DNA from: Vulcanimicrobium sp035943995
GTDB lineage: Bacteria; Vulcanimicrobiota; Vulcanimicrobiia; Vulcanimicrobiales; Vulcanimicrobiaceae
DNA: 64,000 nucleotides
Direction: 5' to 3'
Assembly (NCBI GenBank): GCA_035943995.1
Contig: DASZBS010000110.1
Location: forward strand, 6,511-70,510
The number at the start of each line of letters is the position of its first letter. The stretch's first letter is position 1. Both the position numbers and the translations under genes were made by a program. The notes beneath the pieces are model-generated. The model made no database searches. It was not told the origin of the DNA and saw only the letters and a list, made by a program, of their open reading frames with translations. This document shows positions 52,829 to 63,955 of this stretch, piece after piece.

Positions 52829-53629
52829 ATGCAATTGACCGCCGAACAGCTCCGCGCACTCGACGTGGACGGATATCTCTTCCTCCCCAACCGGTTCTCG
52901 TCGGATGAAGTACGCGTGCTGCGCGAGCACCGCGACGAGATCTTCAAGATGGAACGGCAAGAGATCGTGCGCGAGAAGCGCAGCGGCGTGCCGCGCACCG
53001 CGTTCGCGTGCCAGACGTACGACGAAGCGTACCGCCGGCTCGCCGCGCATCCGCGCCTGGTCGAGCCGGTGCAGCAGATCCTCGGCGGCGACGTCTACAT
53101 GCACCAGTTCAAGATCAACGCGAAGGCCGCGTTCGAAGGCGAGCAGTGGCAATGGCACCAGGACTACGGCACCTGGATCAATGACGACGACATGGCCGAG
53201 CCGCGCGCGATGAACATCTCCGTGTTCCTCGACGACGTCACCGCGTGCAACGGGCCGCTGATGATCATCCCCGGCTCGCACAAAGCGGGCTATCTGGGAG
53301 CCGAGCACGACACGACGACGACGTCGTACCCGCTGTGGACGCTCGATCACGCGACCGTGCGCGCGATGGCCGATCACGGCGGGCTCGTCGCGCCGCTCGG
53401 TGATGCGGGCTCGATGCTGATGTTCCACTGCAACATCGTGCACGCGTCCACGTCGAACATGTCGCCGTGGGACCGCAGCATCGTGTACCTGTCGCTGAAC
53501 CGCACGAACAACGCGATCCGGCGCTTCTCGCGCCCCGATTACATCGCGCACCGCGACTTCACGCCGATCCAAACCCTCGCCGACGACTCACTGCTGGAGC
53601 TCGCGCGCACCGAAGCCGTGGCGGTATGA
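52829..53629 (+). CDS. Phytanoyl-CoA dioxygenase (PhyH) family protein
   Basis: A 266-residue Fe(II)/2-oxoglutarate dioxygenase. The iron ligands are His110 and Asp112 (WQWHQDYGTW) and His205 (NIVHASTSN), with Arg216 in WDRSIVYLS as the likely 2-oxoglutarate anchor. MHQFKINAKAAFEGEQ and FLDDVTACNGPLMIIPGSHK are also typical of PhyH/EctD relatives. The enzyme hydroxylates a small molecule; ectoine or a sugar/amino acid are options. Its stop overlaps the next start (ATGA), tying it to a SAF-domain dehydrogenase, so both probably act on the same compound. Confidence 0.9.
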   Translation: MQLTAEQLRALDVDGYLFLPNRFSSDEVRVLREHRDEIFKMERQEIVREKRSGVPRTAFACQTYDEAYRRLAAHPRLVEPVQQILGGDVYMHQFKINAKAAFEGEQWQWHQDYGTWINDDDMAEPRAMNISVFLDDVTACNGPLMIIPGSHKAGYLGAEHDTTTTSYPLWTLDHATVRAMADHGGLVAPLGDAGSMLMFHCNIVHASTSNMSPWDRSIVYLSLNRTNNAIRRFSRPDYIAHRDFTPIQTLADDSLLELARTEAVAV

Positions 53630-54987
53630 ACCTCGCGCGCGGGCTCGCGCAGCGCGAAGCGGCGGGACGCCCCGTCCGCGTCGGCTTGATCGGCGCCGGC
53701 AAGTTCGGCACGATGATCCTGGCGCAGCTGCGGCTAATGGCCGGCGTGCGGCTGTGCGTGCTCGCCGACCTCGATCCCGCCCGCGCGCGCCGCGCCGCCG
53801 CCGAGGCGGGCTGGGACCGGGATGCGTTCGCGGTTGCTTCAACCGCGGGCGCGGCGAACGACCTCGCGCGCGGCGGGCGCGTCGCGCTCGTCGAGAGCGG
53901 CGTGCTCGCGACGGACTGCGAGCTCGACGTGCTGATCGAAGCCACCGGCCACGAAGAGGCCGGCGCGCTGCACGCGTACCGCGCGATCGAGCGCGGGCTG
54001 CACGTGGTGATGGTCACCGTCGAAGCAGACGTCGTAATCGGCCCGTATCTGCACCGCATGGCGGAGAGCGCGGGCGTGGTCTACTCGATGGCGTACGGCG
54101 ACCAACCGGCGATCATCTGCGAGCTGGTCGACTGGGCGCGCACGTGCGGCTTCGAGGTCGTCGCCGCGGGCAAGGGCACGAAGTTCGCGCCGCGTTACCG
54201 GCGCTCGACGCCCGACACGGCGTTCGCGAACTACGGCTTCACCGCGGAACAGATCGCGACGGGCGGCTTCAACCCCAAGATGTTCAACTCGTTCCTCGAC
54301 GGCACGAAGTCGGCGATCGAGATGGTCGCCGTCGCGAACGCGACCGGGCTCGACGTGGCGGAAGACGGGCTGTCGTTCGCGCCGGCGTCGGTGTACGATC
54401 TGCCGATGCTGCTGCGGCCGAAGGCGGACGGCGGCATACTGCCGCGTGCCGGAATTCTTGATGTGGTATCGTGCATCACGCCGGACGAGCAGTTCGTCGC
54501 CGATCACCTGCGCTGGGGCGTATACGTGACGTTCACGTCCGAGAGCGACTACGCGACGCGGTGCTTCGGCGAGTACGGTATCGCGACCGATCCGAGCGGT
54601 AAGTACGCGGCGCTGTGGCGCCCGTACCACCTGATCGGCTTGGAGATCGGCGTGTCCATCGCGTCGGCGGTGCTGCGCGGCGAGCCGACGGGCGCGCCGT
54701 ATGCGGGCCATCGCGCGGAGGTGGTGTGCGCGACGCGGACGGCGCTGCGTGCGGGCGACGTGATCGACGGCGAGGGCGGCTACGCGGCGTACGGAACGTG
54801 CGTGCCCACGGAGCTCGCGCGCGAGCGGAAGCTGGTGCCGATGGGCCTCGCGCACGGGCTGAGGCTCGTGCACGACGTGCCGGCCGACCACCCGATCGGC
54901 ACGGACGACGTCTTGTTCGACGACACGTCGTTCCTGTGGAAATTGCGCCGCGAGCAGGACGCGATGTTCGCTCCGGTCAGCGCGTAG
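53626..54987 (+). CDS. Homoserine dehydrogenase-like oxidoreductase with C-terminal SAF domain
   Basis: A 453-residue NAD(P)-dependent enzyme. The Rossmann motif is VGLIGAGKFGTMILAQ; DVLIEATGHEEAG and VTVEADVVIGPYLHRMAESA resemble homoserine dehydrogenase. The C-terminal 110 residues (ELARERKLVPMGLAHGLRLV, VPADHPIGTDDVLFDDTS) form a SAF domain, as in COG4091 proteins, predicted homoserine dehydrogenases often linked to four-carbon sugar-acid metabolism. It overlaps the PhyH gene at its start, so the two probably form a pathway pair. The convergent selB gene overlaps its end by eleven bases. Confidence 0.85.
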   Translation: MNLARGLAQREAAGRPVRVGLIGAGKFGTMILAQLRLMAGVRLCVLADLDPARARRAAAEAGWDRDAFAVASTAGAANDLARGGRVALVESGVLATDCELDVLIEATGHEEAGALHAYRAIERGLHVVMVTVEADVVIGPYLHRMAESAGVVYSMAYGDQPAIICELVDWARTCGFEVVAAGKGTKFAPRYRRSTPDTAFANYGFTAEQIATGGFNPKMFNSFLDGTKSAIEMVAVANATGLDVAEDGLSFAPASVYDLPMLLRPKADGGILPRAGILDVVSCITPDEQFVADHLRWGVYVTFTSESDYATRCFGEYGIATDPSGKYAALWRPYHLIGLEIGVSIASAVLRGEPTGAPYAGHRAEVVCATRTALRAGDVIDGEGGYAAYGTCVPTELARERKLVPMGLAHGLRLVHDVPADHPIGTDDVLFDDTSFLWKLRREQDAMFAPVSA

Positions 54988-56878
54988 CGGCGGCGCGCAG
55001 CGCGCGGACGTCGCCGTCGCGCACGGTGACACCCGTCGCGTCGAACCATTCCATCAGCGGCACGGCGTACTTGCGCGTCGTGCCGACGGCGTCGCGAAAG
55101 CGCGCCATCGTGATCGGCCCGTCGCGCCGCACGGACACTTCGAGGCGCTTGCGAATCTCGGCGATCTGCGTGCCGCGGTACACGTCGCCGCCCACCTTGA
55201 CCAGCGCACCCATCGCGACCAGCGTGTCGAACGCCTGCGGCAGCCCGGTGATGCGCGCGGCGCGCAGCTGCGCGACGACGTCGTCGAGCGGCGCAGGCAC
55301 GAGCGGCTGCGCGGCATCCTGCGGGACGGCGCGCTCGAAGAACGCGCGCTGCTCGGCGGTGAGCTGCGGGCGGTGCTCGAGCGTCGCGTAGTAGCCGGCG
55401 CGCGCGGTGATGCGGCCGTCGTCGGCGTCCGCCGCGAGGATGCGCACGAGAAAGGCCTCCTCGACGGCGAGCTCGCGCGCGAGCGCGAGCGACGTCGTGC
55501 CGAGCATCCACGGCGCGTCGGCTTCTCGCCGCGCGAGGGCGTCCCGAACGCGCTGCGAGAACGCGTCGGCAGCGGCGCCGTCGACGTATGCGAGCGGCTT
55601 GTGCAGCCGCCGCGCGCCGCCATGCGCGGCTAGTTCGGTGAGAATCTCCGCGGCGCGCTCCTCGCGCACGTTCGCGCGCGCGCCGAGCTCCGCAGCCGTC
55701 CGCGGCGTCAGCCCGCTCTCGCCGAGCGCGCGCGCTACCGCGTCGACGTCGGGAGCGACGCTCTCGTCGGCGCCTTCGGCGCGCCCGGAATCCTCGGCGA
55801 CGCCCGCGTCGACCGTGCCGCCGCCCAGCAATGTCTTGGGCGAAAGCGCGCGCAGGACGAACGCTTCGCCGGGATACGTCGTCGTCGCGCGCCGCAGGTG
55901 CAACGTAGCATCGACCGCCGCCGTATCGGCCGGCGGCGCGGGATCGAACACCAGCGTGCCGAGAATCTCTGCCGCGCCGAGATACGCGCGAACCGGGGTG
56001 CGGCGTCGCAAGAGCCCACCCGCCGACTGCGCTGAGCTGGTCGCAGCCTGGAGCGCGCGAAAGCGAACACGCAGCGACGACCGCGGCGCGAACGTCGCTT
56101 CGGCGAGCACTGCACCGCGATGCAGCTCGCCGGCATCGACGGAGGGCACGTTCACCGCGACGCGCGCGCCGCCGCCAACGCTGCCGCGGGCCGCGCCAAA
56201 CACTTGCAGCGAACGCACGCGCACGTCACGCCCAGGCGGATCGAGCCGCAGCGTGTCGCCGGTGCGCAGGGTGCCTTGCATGAGCGTGCCGGTGACGATC
56301 GTTCCGTGCCCCGGCAGCGCGAACACGCGGTCCACGGGCAGAAATACCGGCGCATCGGCGGGCCGCGGCGGCAGCGCGACGAGCGCGTCGTGAATCGCTT
56401 CGCGCAGCGCGTCGAGCCCTTCGCCGTTGACCGTCGACACCGCGACGACCGGTGCGTTCTGCGCGACGGTTCCGCGCGTCGCCTCGCGCACGGCGCGCTC
56501 AGCATCCGCGAGCGTCTCGTCGTCGACGAGATCGCGTTTGGTCAGCACGACGATCGCGCGCCGCACGTTGAGGAAGTCGAGGATCGCGAGGTGCTCGACG
56601 GTCTGCGGCCGCACGCCTTCGTTTGACGCGACGACAAGCAGCAGAACGTCCATCCCGGCCGCACCCGCGAGCATGTTGTGCAGAAAGCGCTCGTGGCCAG
56701 GCACGTCGACGATCCCCGCTTCGACGCCGTCGTCAAAGCGCATTTGGGCGAAGCCGAGGTCGAGCGTCATGCCACGCAAGCGCTCTTCGATCCAGCGATC
56801 CGGATCGGTGCCTGTGAGCGCGCGCACGAGCGACGATTTCCCGTGATCGACATGCCCGGCAGTGCCGACGACTTGCAT
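54977..56878 (-). CDS. selB: Selenocysteine-specific elongation factor SelB
   Basis: A 633-residue SelB. The G domain has GTAGHVDHGKSS (residues 5-16), the effector MTLDLGFAQMRFDD, VDVPGHERF and VLTKRDLVDD; domains II-III follow (FALPGHGTIVTGTLMQGTLR) and the C-terminal 200 residues carry four winged-helix repeats that bind the SECIS element (VRRDGPITMARFRDAVGTTR). It delivers Sec-tRNA-Sec to UGA codons. The start ATG at 56878 gives MQVVGTAGHVDHGK, the normal SelB opening. It is the last gene of the trxA/selA/hydrolase/selB minus-strand block. Confidence 0.96.
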   Translation of the reverse strand: MQVVGTAGHVDHGKSSLVRALTGTDPDRWIEERLRGMTLDLGFAQMRFDDGVEAGIVDVPGHERFLHNMLAGAAGMDVLLLVVASNEGVRPQTVEHLAILDFLNVRRAIVVLTKRDLVDDETLADAERAVREATRGTVAQNAPVVAVSTVNGEGLDALREAIHDALVALPPRPADAPVFLPVDRVFALPGHGTIVTGTLMQGTLRTGDTLRLDPPGRDVRVRSLQVFGAARGSVGGGARVAVNVPSVDAGELHRGAVLAEATFAPRSSLRVRFRALQAATSSAQSAGGLLRRRTPVRAYLGAAEILGTLVFDPAPPADTAAVDATLHLRRATTTYPGEAFVLRALSPKTLLGGGTVDAGVAEDSGRAEGADESVAPDVDAVARALGESGLTPRTAAELGARANVREERAAEILTELAAHGGARRLHKPLAYVDGAAADAFSQRVRDALARREADAPWMLGTTSLALARELAVEEAFLVRILAADADDGRITARAGYYATLEHRPQLTAEQRAFFERAVPQDAAQPLVPAPLDDVVAQLRAARITGLPQAFDTLVAMGALVKVGGDVYRGTQIAEIRKRLEVSVRRDGPITMARFRDAVGTTRKYAVPLMEWFDATGVTVRDGDVRALRAAATR

Positions 56879-56916
56879 AGGCCGGACTCCGCTGCGGTTC
56901 AGGGTAGCTCCTTCGA

Positions 56917-58407
56917 TCAGGCGCGAACAGTGGCGGTCTGCTGGTCCAGCAGTGCAGGCAGAACACAGGCCCAAAATTTGCGCGAGCTCGTGTAGCGCAC
57001 GTGTGCCATTCCCCAGACGCCGCGAACCTCACGGTTCTCGCAACTGCCGAACTCGGCGGGAAAAGGGTTGGACACAGGATCTGCACAGCACCATATATTG
57101 AGGATGTCGAGCTTGAGCATGCTGCTCGTCGCGACGACGCCAATCCCGGCGAGCTGAGCAAACCGCGCTTCCCGGCGCCGGCGCTCGTCACTGGCACGCG
57201 ACGCGAAGAACCGGCGGAACGACGCGATCGGACTACCGTACACCACGAGACGGTTGACGCGTCGAAGGCGTGCGATGGCGTCCTCATCGCCGAGCGCGGC
57301 ACGATCGGCATCGTCGGCAAGGCAATCGGCGAGCAGCGCGCTGCCCAAGCTGTGCGCGACGAGCACCACCCGGTCGTAGAGCCGACCGCCAGGACGAGCC
57401 GCACCGACGGCCGCGATAAGCGATCGAATGTCGTCGATGATGCGCTCGCGGCGTTCCACTTGTTTGCCGTCGAGCGGATCCTCAGCCGCAAAGACCTCGA
57501 CGTCGCCAAAAAGATCTTCAAGCACGCAGAACCAGCGCACCAGCGCGACTACGATCCCGATTGCAAGGAGTGCCGCGACGACAGGTCCGACGACGCTTCG
57601 CGGCACATAGCGGCTCTGTTCGAGCGACAGCACCGTGTTGCCGATGATGATGAACCAGAACACGGCGATGCGCGCCCGCCGGAGTAACGCACCAAACGCA
57701 TTGAACTCCGGCATCCGGTCGTATACCAAGCGCCAGAAGCGCCTGCGCGGATGGTGCGCCCCCGTGCGCGCATCAACCACATCCGGCGACGGCGACGCAC
57801 CGAGTTTCTGGTCGAAGAAGAACATGACCAGCTGGATCAATGCGAGCAGCATGAGGGCCGGTACGAACGAGCTCACGAAACCAATTCGTTGCGCGACCGT
57901 CGCGGCTGCGAACCAAATCAGGACCAAGAACGCAACGAACACGGCGAACGCCACCGACGCTACTGTACTGAAGACCGCCGCGCCGAGGACAGCTGCAGCA
58001 GCTGTGTCGGAAAGACCCTTCGCCGGCGGACGAAAGCTGATGACGCTCCCGAGGTTACGAACGTTCTTCGCCATCCAGGCGATCGAGCTCCAGCGAAAGG
58101 TCCCATACCGTACCGTTGCGCTCCACGGCACTTCGTAGACGTCGAGCTGCGGCACGCCGTCACACGGGCGGTCGTCGTCTTGCACGAAAGTGAGCCGCTG
58201 CGCGGGGATGACGCCGCGCGGGCTCACACACCCCGCGACAGCTTCGCATTTCCATCGGTTCGACGGCTGGGCACGCTGCGTCTCGCGCCCCAGCGCACGG
58301 CGTAGGGCGGTCGCGAAACTCTCTTTGACCGTGCTGCGCGGGTGCGTTCCGATCCCGTGGACATAAACGATAGCGACTCCTGCGCCCTCTCCCGCCGTAC
58401 TCCGCAT
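56917..58407 (-). CDS. Membrane protein with alpha/beta-hydrolase domain in the sel operon
   Basis: A 496-residue protein with an alpha/beta-hydrolase fold split by membrane segments. The oxyanion region is VAIVYVHGIGTHPRST and the nucleophile elbow LVAHSLGSALLADCL (GxSxG with Ser in HSLG). Between them are about four hydrophobic segments (VASVAFAVFVAFLVLIWFAA, IAVFWFIIIGNTVLSL). Late Asp/His candidates lie in IWCCADPVSN and MAHVRYTS. It starts ten bases after selA and ends 38 bases before selB, so it is inside the Sec operon. No known role in selenocysteine metabolism is established; it could be a lipase/esterase or a genetic passenger. Confidence 0.8.
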   Translation of the reverse strand: MRSTAGEGAGVAIVYVHGIGTHPRSTVKESFATALRRALGRETQRAQPSNRWKCEAVAGCVSPRGVIPAQRLTFVQDDDRPCDGVPQLDVYEVPWSATVRYGTFRWSSIAWMAKNVRNLGSVISFRPPAKGLSDTAAAAVLGAAVFSTVASVAFAVFVAFLVLIWFAAATVAQRIGFVSSFVPALMLLALIQLVMFFFDQKLGASPSPDVVDARTGAHHPRRRFWRLVYDRMPEFNAFGALLRRARIAVFWFIIIGNTVLSLEQSRYVPRSVVGPVVAALLAIGIVVALVRWFCVLEDLFGDVEVFAAEDPLDGKQVERRERIIDDIRSLIAAVGAARPGGRLYDRVVLVAHSLGSALLADCLADDADRAALGDEDAIARLRRVNRLVVYGSPIASFRRFFASRASDERRRREARFAQLAGIGVVATSSMLKLDILNIWCCADPVSNPFPAEFGSCENREVRGVWGMAHVRYTSSRKFWACVLPALLDQQTATVRA

Positions 58408-58417
58408 ACGCAGCCTT

Positions 58418-59797
58418 TCAGAATGCCGGTTCCAACGCGATCGCCACGTCGCCGTCGCGCTCCGGCGGAATCGTCCGCAGATCAATGAGGACGCGATCGC
58501 CTTTCACACGTGCAATTACCGGAGGCGTTCCGCGACGCAGTCGGGCGACGGCTGTATTGGCATCGCCGCCGGGCGGACGCCAGGCGAGCGCAACCGACTC
58601 GAATGCGGTGGACGGCAGCGTTCCGCCGCCTGCATACCCCTCCACTCGCTCGGTGCGCACGTCGAGCCCGTGCAAGCGCTCGCGCAACGCTTCACCGCGC
58701 GCCCGCAACTCGTCGAGCGGCGTTGCGAGCATCCGATAGAACGGGATGCGCTCGCGCGAGGCATCGTCGAGATGCAGCCGCAGCGTCGCACCCAGCGCGG
58801 CGAGCGTCGTTGCGCCGACGCGCAGCGCGCGCAGCAGCGGGTTCGCGCGCAAGCGGTTCACCGCCGCGGTGCGGCCCACGACGATGCCCGCTTGCGGGCC
58901 GCCCAGCAGCTTGTCGCCGGAGAACGCGATCAGGTCGATGCCGTCCGCGACCGCTTCTTGCACCGTGCGCTCGTGCGGCAGGCCGTACGCGCGCAGGTCG
59001 ACCAGCGCGCCGCTGCCGAGATCTTCCACGACGGGAACGCCGGCGCGCGCGCCGAGCGCGACCAGCTCCGCACCGGACACGTCGGCGACGAAGCCTTCGA
59101 TGCGATAGTTCGACGCGTGCGCGCGCAGCAGAAGCGCGGTGCGCGGCGTCAGCGCGCGCGCGTAGTCGTCGATGCGCACCTTGTTCGTCGCGCCGACCTC
59201 GACCAGCGCTGCGCCGCTGCGCGCGAGCACGTCGGGCAGCCGGAAGCCGCCGCCGATCTCGACGAGCTGGTTGCGGGCGACGATCACCTCGCGCGCCGAG
59301 CCGCCGGGCGCGCGCGCGAACGTGTCGAGAACGAGCAGCACCGCCGCCGCGCAGTTGTTCACCACGATCGCGTCCTCGGCGCCCGTCGCCGCGCGCAGGA
59401 GCGCGCCGAGCCGGTCGTAGCGCGAGCCGCGCGTGCCGGCGTCGAGATCGTACTCGAGGTTCGAGGCCCCGCCGGTCACCTCGGAGATCGCGTCGAGCGC
59501 TTCGCGCGCGAGCGGCGCGCGGCCGAGGTTGGTGTGCAGCAGGATCCCCGTGCCGTTCAGCACGCCCATGAGCCCGTGCCGCGCCTCGGCCGCCAATCGC
59601 GCGACGACATCGTTCACCACGACGTCGGCGGGGGGCGTAGCGTCGGCGGCGCGCGCGGCGTCGAGCGCCGCCGCCACGTGGCGCTTCACCGTCGGCGCCC
59701 CGAGAAGCACGACGAACCGCGCGATGCGCGGTTCGTCGAGGATCCGGTGGACGGCCGGGAGGCCGCGGCGCTTGGCGGCCGGGCTGCGCTCAGGCAG
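58418..59797 (-). CDS. selA: L-seryl-tRNA(Sec) selenium transferase SelA
   Basis: A PLP enzyme of about 459 residues that converts Ser-tRNA-Sec to Sec-tRNA-Sec using selenophosphate. The PLP lysine is in IDLIAFSGDKLLGGPQAG; GLMGVLNGTGILLHTNLGRA, VVEDLGSGALVDL and LLLRAHASNYRIEG are typical. The first canonical start, GTG at 59710, would remove the conserved N-terminal RRGLPAVHRILDEPRIARFV (LPxVxRLL in other SelAs). The frame is open up to the UGA stop of trxA, and CTG at 59797 is the only candidate start, giving a normal length. Alternatively the UGA is read through; see findings. Confidence 0.9.
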   Translation of the reverse strand: MPERSPAAKRRGLPAVHRILDEPRIARFVVLLGAPTVKRHVAAALDAARAADATPPADVVVNDVVARLAAEARHGLMGVLNGTGILLHTNLGRAPLAREALDAISEVTGGASNLEYDLDAGTRGSRYDRLGALLRAATGAEDAIVVNNCAAAVLLVLDTFARAPGGSAREVIVARNQLVEIGGGFRLPDVLARSGAALVEVGATNKVRIDDYARALTPRTALLLRAHASNYRIEGFVADVSGAELVALGARAGVPVVEDLGSGALVDLRAYGLPHERTVQEAVADGIDLIAFSGDKLLGGPQAGIVVGRTAAVNRLRANPLLRALRVGATTLAALGATLRLHLDDASRERIPFYRMLATPLDELRARGEALRERLHGLDVRTERVEGYAGGGTLPSTAFESVALAWRPPGGDANTAVARLRRGTPPVIARVKGDRVLIDLRTIPPERDGDVAIALEPAF

Positions 59798-59800
59798 CGA

Positions 59801-60136
59801 TCACGCCGCCGCGACGAGGTGCTTCTCGAGCATCGACTTGATCGCGTTCTCCGGGACGAATCCGACGATCCGGTCGACGGCCTTGCCGCCCTTGAACAGG
59901 ATGAGGCACGGGATGCCCGAGACCTGATATTCGCCCGCTAGCGACGGATTCTCGTCGGTGTTCAGCTTCACGAAGATGACGCGCTCGCCGAGTTGGCCCG
60001 CGATCTTCTCGACCACCGGCGAAAGCATCTTGCACGGGCCGCACCAGGGGGCCCAGAAATCGACCAGGACGGGCTTGTCGGACGCGAGGACCTGGGCCGG
60101 GAAGGTGCTCTGCGTGACGTCGGGGAGTGCGCTCAT
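59801..60136 (-). CDS. trxA: Thioredoxin
   Basis: A 111-residue thioredoxin with active site WCGPC (Cys32, Cys35), preceded by KPVLVDFWAP, and later KLNTDENPSLAGEYQVSGIP with the cis-proline. An additional cysteine follows that proline (GIPCLILF). It is the general disulphide reductant and would supply electrons to peroxidases such as OsmC or to selenophosphate chemistry. The ATG at 60136 is preceded by GGAGGT 14 bases upstream. Its UGA stop is in the same frame as selA, four bases before the first possible selA start. Confidence 0.95.
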   Translation of the reverse strand: MSALPDVTQSTFPAQVLASDKPVLVDFWAPWCGPCKMLSPVVEKIAGQLGERVIFVKLNTDENPSLAGEYQVSGIPCLILFKGGKAVDRIVGFVPENAIKSMLEKHLVAAA

Positions 60137-60218
60137 GGCTGTGGGTTCATACCTCCGAGCATTCGGACCCTGCGCCGGGGGCGACGGTTTCGGGCGCGAG
60201 CCGTCGAAGGGACGCGGC

Positions 60219-60977
60219 GTGCGACCGCTCGCAGTTGCCGTCCTCCCGGTGCTCGCCGGCCTGGTGCTCGCCGCCTGCGTGCCCGCGGCATCCGCCGCCA
60301 CGCCACCGCCGCCGCCCCCGGGAACGGTGCTCGTCGTCGCCGACGTCGGCGAGAGCGCGCAGAGCACCATGCCCGGCGCGCTGTGGCGCAAGCTCGTCGT
60401 CGACTACGTCGGCGCGCACGCGGTCGTCGCGGAAGACGGCACCGCCCTGCCCGACGAAGCGCGCTGCCGCAGCGCGCACGCCACGTACGCCGTCTTCGCG
60501 ACGTTCGACCGCGCGATGCGCCTGCCGGGGTTCGCGCAGGACACCGATCGCGCGTACGGCATCGCGCGCTTCACCGTGCGCAACTGCCAGACCGGCGTCG
60601 TCGCGCCGATGAAGACGGTCCGCATCGAGAGCGAGCCGCTCGCCGAAGCGGCGCGCGGCGAGGGCGACGCCGCGATCGCCGCCGGCATGTGGCAGCGCGC
60701 GGTGCGCATGTCGCTCGCGCACGACCCGCTCATGCTCGCCCCGCCCGTGCGCACCGCGCGCATCGCGAGCATCATCGACGGCGTCGTCTTCCTCGACATC
60801 ACCGACGGGTTCGCGCTGAACCAGATGCTGCGCGATTACGCCGACCGCAACGCGCACCCGCACGCGCCGATCCAGCTCCTCGTGGTCGAAGTCACTCGCC
60901 GGTACGTCGCGACCAGCGTCGTCGGCAACGGCACCCCGCACGTGGGCGACTACGTGGACACGACGCCCGTCAAGTAA
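60219..60977 (+). CDS. Secreted hypothetical protein, 252 aa
   Basis: An exported protein with signal VRPLAVAVLPVLAGLVLAAC (lipobox-like LAAC) or cleavage at ASA. A Pro-rich linker (TPPPPPPG) precedes a beta-rich domain (LVVADVGESAQSTMPGALWR; ARFTVRNCQTGVVAPMKTVR) ending VVGNGTPHVGDYVDTTPVK. The start is GTG at 60219 with AAGGGA seven bases upstream. It diverges from trxA. No family is recognised; similar in style to the other secreted proteins in the window. Confidence 0.7.
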   Translation: MRPLAVAVLPVLAGLVLAACVPAASAATPPPPPPGTVLVVADVGESAQSTMPGALWRKLVVDYVGAHAVVAEDGTALPDEARCRSAHATYAVFATFDRAMRLPGFAQDTDRAYGIARFTVRNCQTGVVAPMKTVRIESEPLAEAARGEGDAAIAAGMWQRAVRMSLAHDPLMLAPPVRTARIASIIDGVVFLDITDGFALNQMLRDYADRNAHPHAPIQLLVVEVTRRYVATSVVGNGTPHVGDYVDTTPVK

Positions 60978-60980
60978 GGG

Positions 60981-63578
<2,598 letters not shown>

Positions 63579-63653
63579 TGGATCTTTCTACGGTCTATGG
63601 GGGCGCGCTGCGGCGCGCCGGCCGGCGGCGAGCCGCGGTGAAAGGGCTCGGCG

Positions 63654-63941
63654 TCACCGGGCGGGCGGATCGCGATGGAGCGGGTCGCGGCCGACGACGA
63701 CCTCGCCGCGATGGGGATCGCGCCCCTTGAACAAGGAGCCGACCAGGAAGCCGACGATCCCGCCGACGATCGCGCCGACGATCGCGATGAGCAGGAGCTT
63801 GCTCCCGACCCCGCCCCCGACCCGCCCGACCGAGAAGAAGCGGAGGGTCAGGATCGAGGCCTCGAACAGGGCGGCGATCACGGAACACACGGCCCCGGCG
63901 ATGATCCCGACGAGGACGTCACTAGCACGCAGAAGCACCAA
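63654..63941 (-). CDS. Small membrane protein, 95 aa
   Basis: A 95-residue protein with two hydrophobic helices: MVLLRASDVLVGIIAGAVCS to about residue 25 and GSKLLLIAIVGAIVGGIVGF with a glycine-rich second helix, then a basic tail (KGRDPHRGEVVVGRDP). No family is certain; GlsB/YeaQ-like transglycosylase-associated proteins have similar size and glycine pattern. It is 75 bases upstream of gyrA in the same direction. Confidence 0.6.
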   Translation of the reverse strand: MVLLRASDVLVGIIAGAVCSVIAALFEASILTLRFFSVGRVGGGVGSKLLLIAIVGAIVGGIVGFLVGSLFKGRDPHRGEVVVGRDPLHRDPPAR

Positions 63942-63955
63942 TCACCATTCTGAGT

